Assembly (NCBI GenBank): GCA_026386995.1
Contig: JAPLMO010000258.1
Span: 1 to 6,743, forward strand
Direction: 5' to 3'
From: Planctomycetota bacterium
GTDB lineage: Bacteria > Planctomycetota > Phycisphaerae > FEN-1346
Length of the DNA stretch: 6,743 nt
In this document: positions 5,405 to 6,743 of the stretch, in pieces
How the letters are laid out: each line of letters opens with the position of its first letter
How positions within the stretch are numbered: the first letter of the stretch is position 1
Made by a program: the position numbers and the translations under genes
Notes under the pieces: generated by a model
What the model saw: only the letters and a program-made list of their open reading frames with translations
Databases searched by the model: none
What the model was told of the DNA's origin: nothing

Positions 5405-5438
5405 TTGGCGCGGCGGGTACGGAGACCCGCCGCACGAA
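5405..5438. repeat. Dispersed palindromic repeat, copy B
   Basis: This matches the copy upstream of hemA (499-532) at 31 of 34 positions. The arms are 5408-5418 and 5425-5435, with one unpaired position (C5409 opposite A5434), around a six-base loop ACGGAG. It ends where the reading frame of the broken response regulator on the - strand loses meaning, so it may mark the point where that gene was cut. Confidence 0.8.
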
Positions 5439-5530
5439 TCCTGCCCAAGTGGCGCTGCAGTATTACCCACGTACTCGTCCACGGAGCGGTACATCTGCCG
5501 GAACAGTTGCTGATCGTCAGCCAGAAGCAC
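5438..5530 (-). pseudogene. N-terminal remnant of a NarL/LuxR-type response regulator
   Basis: On the - strand, a frame one step off that of the kinase reads IRVLLADDQQLFRQMYRSVDEY from 5539 to about 5471. LLADD with LFR is the first strand and helix of a NarL/FixJ-family receiver domain, including the acidic pair that binds Mg2+. After about 20 residues the similarity fades (VGNTAAPLGQD), and the frame runs through palindromic repeat B to a TAA at 5371-5369, so the phosphoacceptor Asp and the DNA-binding domain are missing. Its start would overlap the kinase 3' end (GTG at 5530-5528, kinase stop at 5519-5517), the usual layout of a coupled kinase-regulator pair. No ATG precedes it in frame; one base removed from GGG near 5541 would join it to an ATG, so the start may be damaged too. 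Confidence 0.72.
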
Positions 5531-6743
5531 TCGAATCGCCCTGGCTCATTCCCCCAGGGCATGCCTTTTCCGGCACCAGCGGCACCCGCAAGGCAACGGT
5601 GGTTCCTTTGCCCGGCTCGGACTGGATTGTGAGGCTTCCGCCCAGGTAGTCGAGGCGTTCGCGTACGTCGAAGAGGCCGAAGCCTCCGCCCGCATCGCGA
5701 ATCGAGAGGGCTTTCTTGGTGTCGAACCCCACGCCGTCGTCCTGAACCTCGACGAGGACCGTCTCGCCATCGCGACCGACGGAAACGCCCACGCTCAGGG
5801 CCTGGGCGTGCTTGACGACGTTCTGGAGGACCTCGCGGACGCCCCGGAACAGGACCACCCGCACGTCGTTCGTCATGGGCTTGGGAAGGTCGTCGGTCCG
5901 AAAAGAAGTAGCCAGGCCGTGGGCCCCCTGGATGCGGTCCAAGAGCGACTCGACGGCCGGATCGAAGCCCAGTTCGTACAGGGCCACCGGGCTGAGGTCA
6001 AACAGCAGCGTCCGCATGTCGTGGATCGACTGCGCCACGAGGTCCCCGGCTTCGCGCAAGACGGGCGCCAGGCATGACGCCGGTTTCTGCCGGGCCAGAC
6101 CATCGAGTTTCATCACGACCAGCGCGAGGTTCTGGAGCACGTTGTCGTGCAGGCCGGCGGCGATGCGGCGGCGCTCTTGCTCCTCGACCACGGCCAGTTT
6201 CGCCCCCAGCGACCGCAGGCGCTGCCGGTGAGCCTTCACCTGGTCCTCGGCCCGCTTGCGATCGGCGATTTCCAGCCGTAGCGTTTCGTTGGCCTCCTGC
6301 AATTCGCGGGTTTGTTCCGCCACGGCGCTTTCCAGATCTTCGGCGTAGCGGCGCAAGCGTGCGTGGAATGCCCGGTGCACGTGACGCACGATCTCATCGG
6401 GGTCGCCCGCTTTCTCCACATAGGCGAAGGCGCCAAGATTCACGGCATCCCTGGCGGACTCGTAGGAGTCGTACCCGGTGTTGATGACGACCCGAATGTC
6501 ATCCGCGACGGCGCGAAGCCGGGCCAGCAGTTGCTCTTCGGGGAGGTCGGGCAATCGCAGGTCCACCACCGCCACGGCGAATCCGCCACGCTCGAGGTGC
6601 TTGAGGGCCTCCGACGCGGTGGAGCAGCCGGTGACCTCAAATCCCTCTGCCCGCATGATGGCGGTGAGCGTTCGCAGTTGGGCCTCGTCGTCCTCGACGA
6701 TCAGCAGCCGCGACCGTTCCTGGGACTGCTTTCCGCTTTTCAC
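5517..6743 (-). CDS. Receiver-histidine kinase fusion (REC - coiled coil - HisKA_3 - HATPase)
   Basis: This is a cytoplasmic two-component signalling protein with no membrane segment in the 408 residues seen. Residues 12-125 form a receiver domain: acidic pair D18-D19, phosphoacceptor D61 (VVDLRLPD), T89 (INTGYDS) and K111 (YVEKAGDP). Residues 128-190 form a coiled-coil linker. The HisKA_3 dimerisation box follows, with H199 in RRRIAAGLHDNVLQNL, the NarX/DesK type. The ATPase domain shows N308 (EVLQNVVKHA), D336 (DDGVGFD), GGGFGLF at 352-358 and GKGTTVALRVPL near the end. Input presumably reaches it by phosphorylation of the receiver by another kinase, which then tunes autophosphorylation at H199. 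The first codon is a GTG on the window's last base triplet, so the start is plausible but unproven and the gene may extend further. The expected partner regulator downstream is reduced to a fragment. No link to the heme genes is evident; it is transcribed towards them. Confidence 0.92.
   Translation of the reverse strand: MKSGKQSQERSRLLIVEDDEAQLRTLTAIMRAEGFEVTGCSTASEALKHLERGGFAVAVVDLRLPDLPEEQLLARLRAVADDIRVVINTGYDSYESARDAVNLGAFAYVEKAGDPDEIVRHVHRAFHARLRRYAEDLESAVAEQTRELQEANETLRLEIADRKRAEDQVKAHRQRLRSLGAKLAVVEEQERRRIAAGLHDNVLQNLALVVMKLDGLARQKPASCLAPVLREAGDLVAQSIHDMRTLLFDLSPVALYELGFDPAVESLLDRIQGAHGLATSFRTDDLPKPMTNDVRVVLFRGVREVLQNVVKHAQALSVGVSVGRDGETVLVEVQDDGVGFDTKKALSIRDAGGGFGLFDVRERLDYLGGSLTIQSEPGKGTTVALRVPLVPEKACPGGMSQGDSSASG

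Noticed and set aside
499..5438. CRISPR array
   Set aside because: The repeats are few, far apart and inside or between ordinary genes; there is no regular spacer pattern.
5321..5632. + strand frames of about 100 codons after the lipoprotein
   Set aside because: They translate the inverted repeat, palindromic repeat B and the antisense of the kinase end; there is no ribosome binding site or motif.

Overview
This is a GC-rich window, dense in genes, whose core is a heme-biosynthesis operon of the alternative, siroheme-dependent type. On the + strand it reads: the 3' part of a CcsA/HemX-type membrane protein (1-473), hemA glutamyl-tRNA reductase (563-2044), ahbC (2072-3286) and ahbD (3291-4400). 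HemA starts tetrapyrrole synthesis by the C5 route. AhbC and AhbD are the two radical-SAM enzymes that turn didecarboxysiroheme into Fe-coproporphyrin III and then heme b. This pathway is typical of anaerobes such as sulfate reducers, and of archaea. No AhbA/AhbB or siroheme gene falls inside the window. The GC bias, the Ahb pathway and the many small palindromic repeats fit an uncultured anaerobic bacterium, perhaps of a planctomycete or deltaproteobacterial kind. That placement is a guess, not a reading.

Downstream of ahbD is a 200-bp gap (4401-4599) with four compact hairpins, then a good sigma-70-like promoter and a 216-residue lipoprotein gene of unknown function (4600-5250). Right after it lies a 54-bp near-copy of the 3' end of ahbD. 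Then come a perfect 10-bp inverted repeat and a second copy of the palindromic repeat also found upstream of hemA. The far end, on the - strand (5517-6743), encodes a protein with a receiver domain fused to a HisKA_3 (NarL/DesK-type) histidine kinase. Just past the kinase stop, on the same strand, is the N-terminal remnant of a LuxR/NarL-type response regulator, so the cognate partner seems to have been lost.

The most notable signals are repeats rather than genes. (1) Related GGGGTC/GACCCC inverted repeats sit in frame inside both hemA and ahbD, and each adds a low-complexity segment to an enzyme of the same pathway. (2) The 54-bp ahbD 3'-end copy flanks the lipoprotein module at its far end, with differences only at third codon positions. 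(3) A ~34-bp palindromic repeat occurs at two intergenic sites 4.9 kb apart, one of them close to the truncated regulator. Together they suggest a genome shaped by small repeat insertions and partial duplications.
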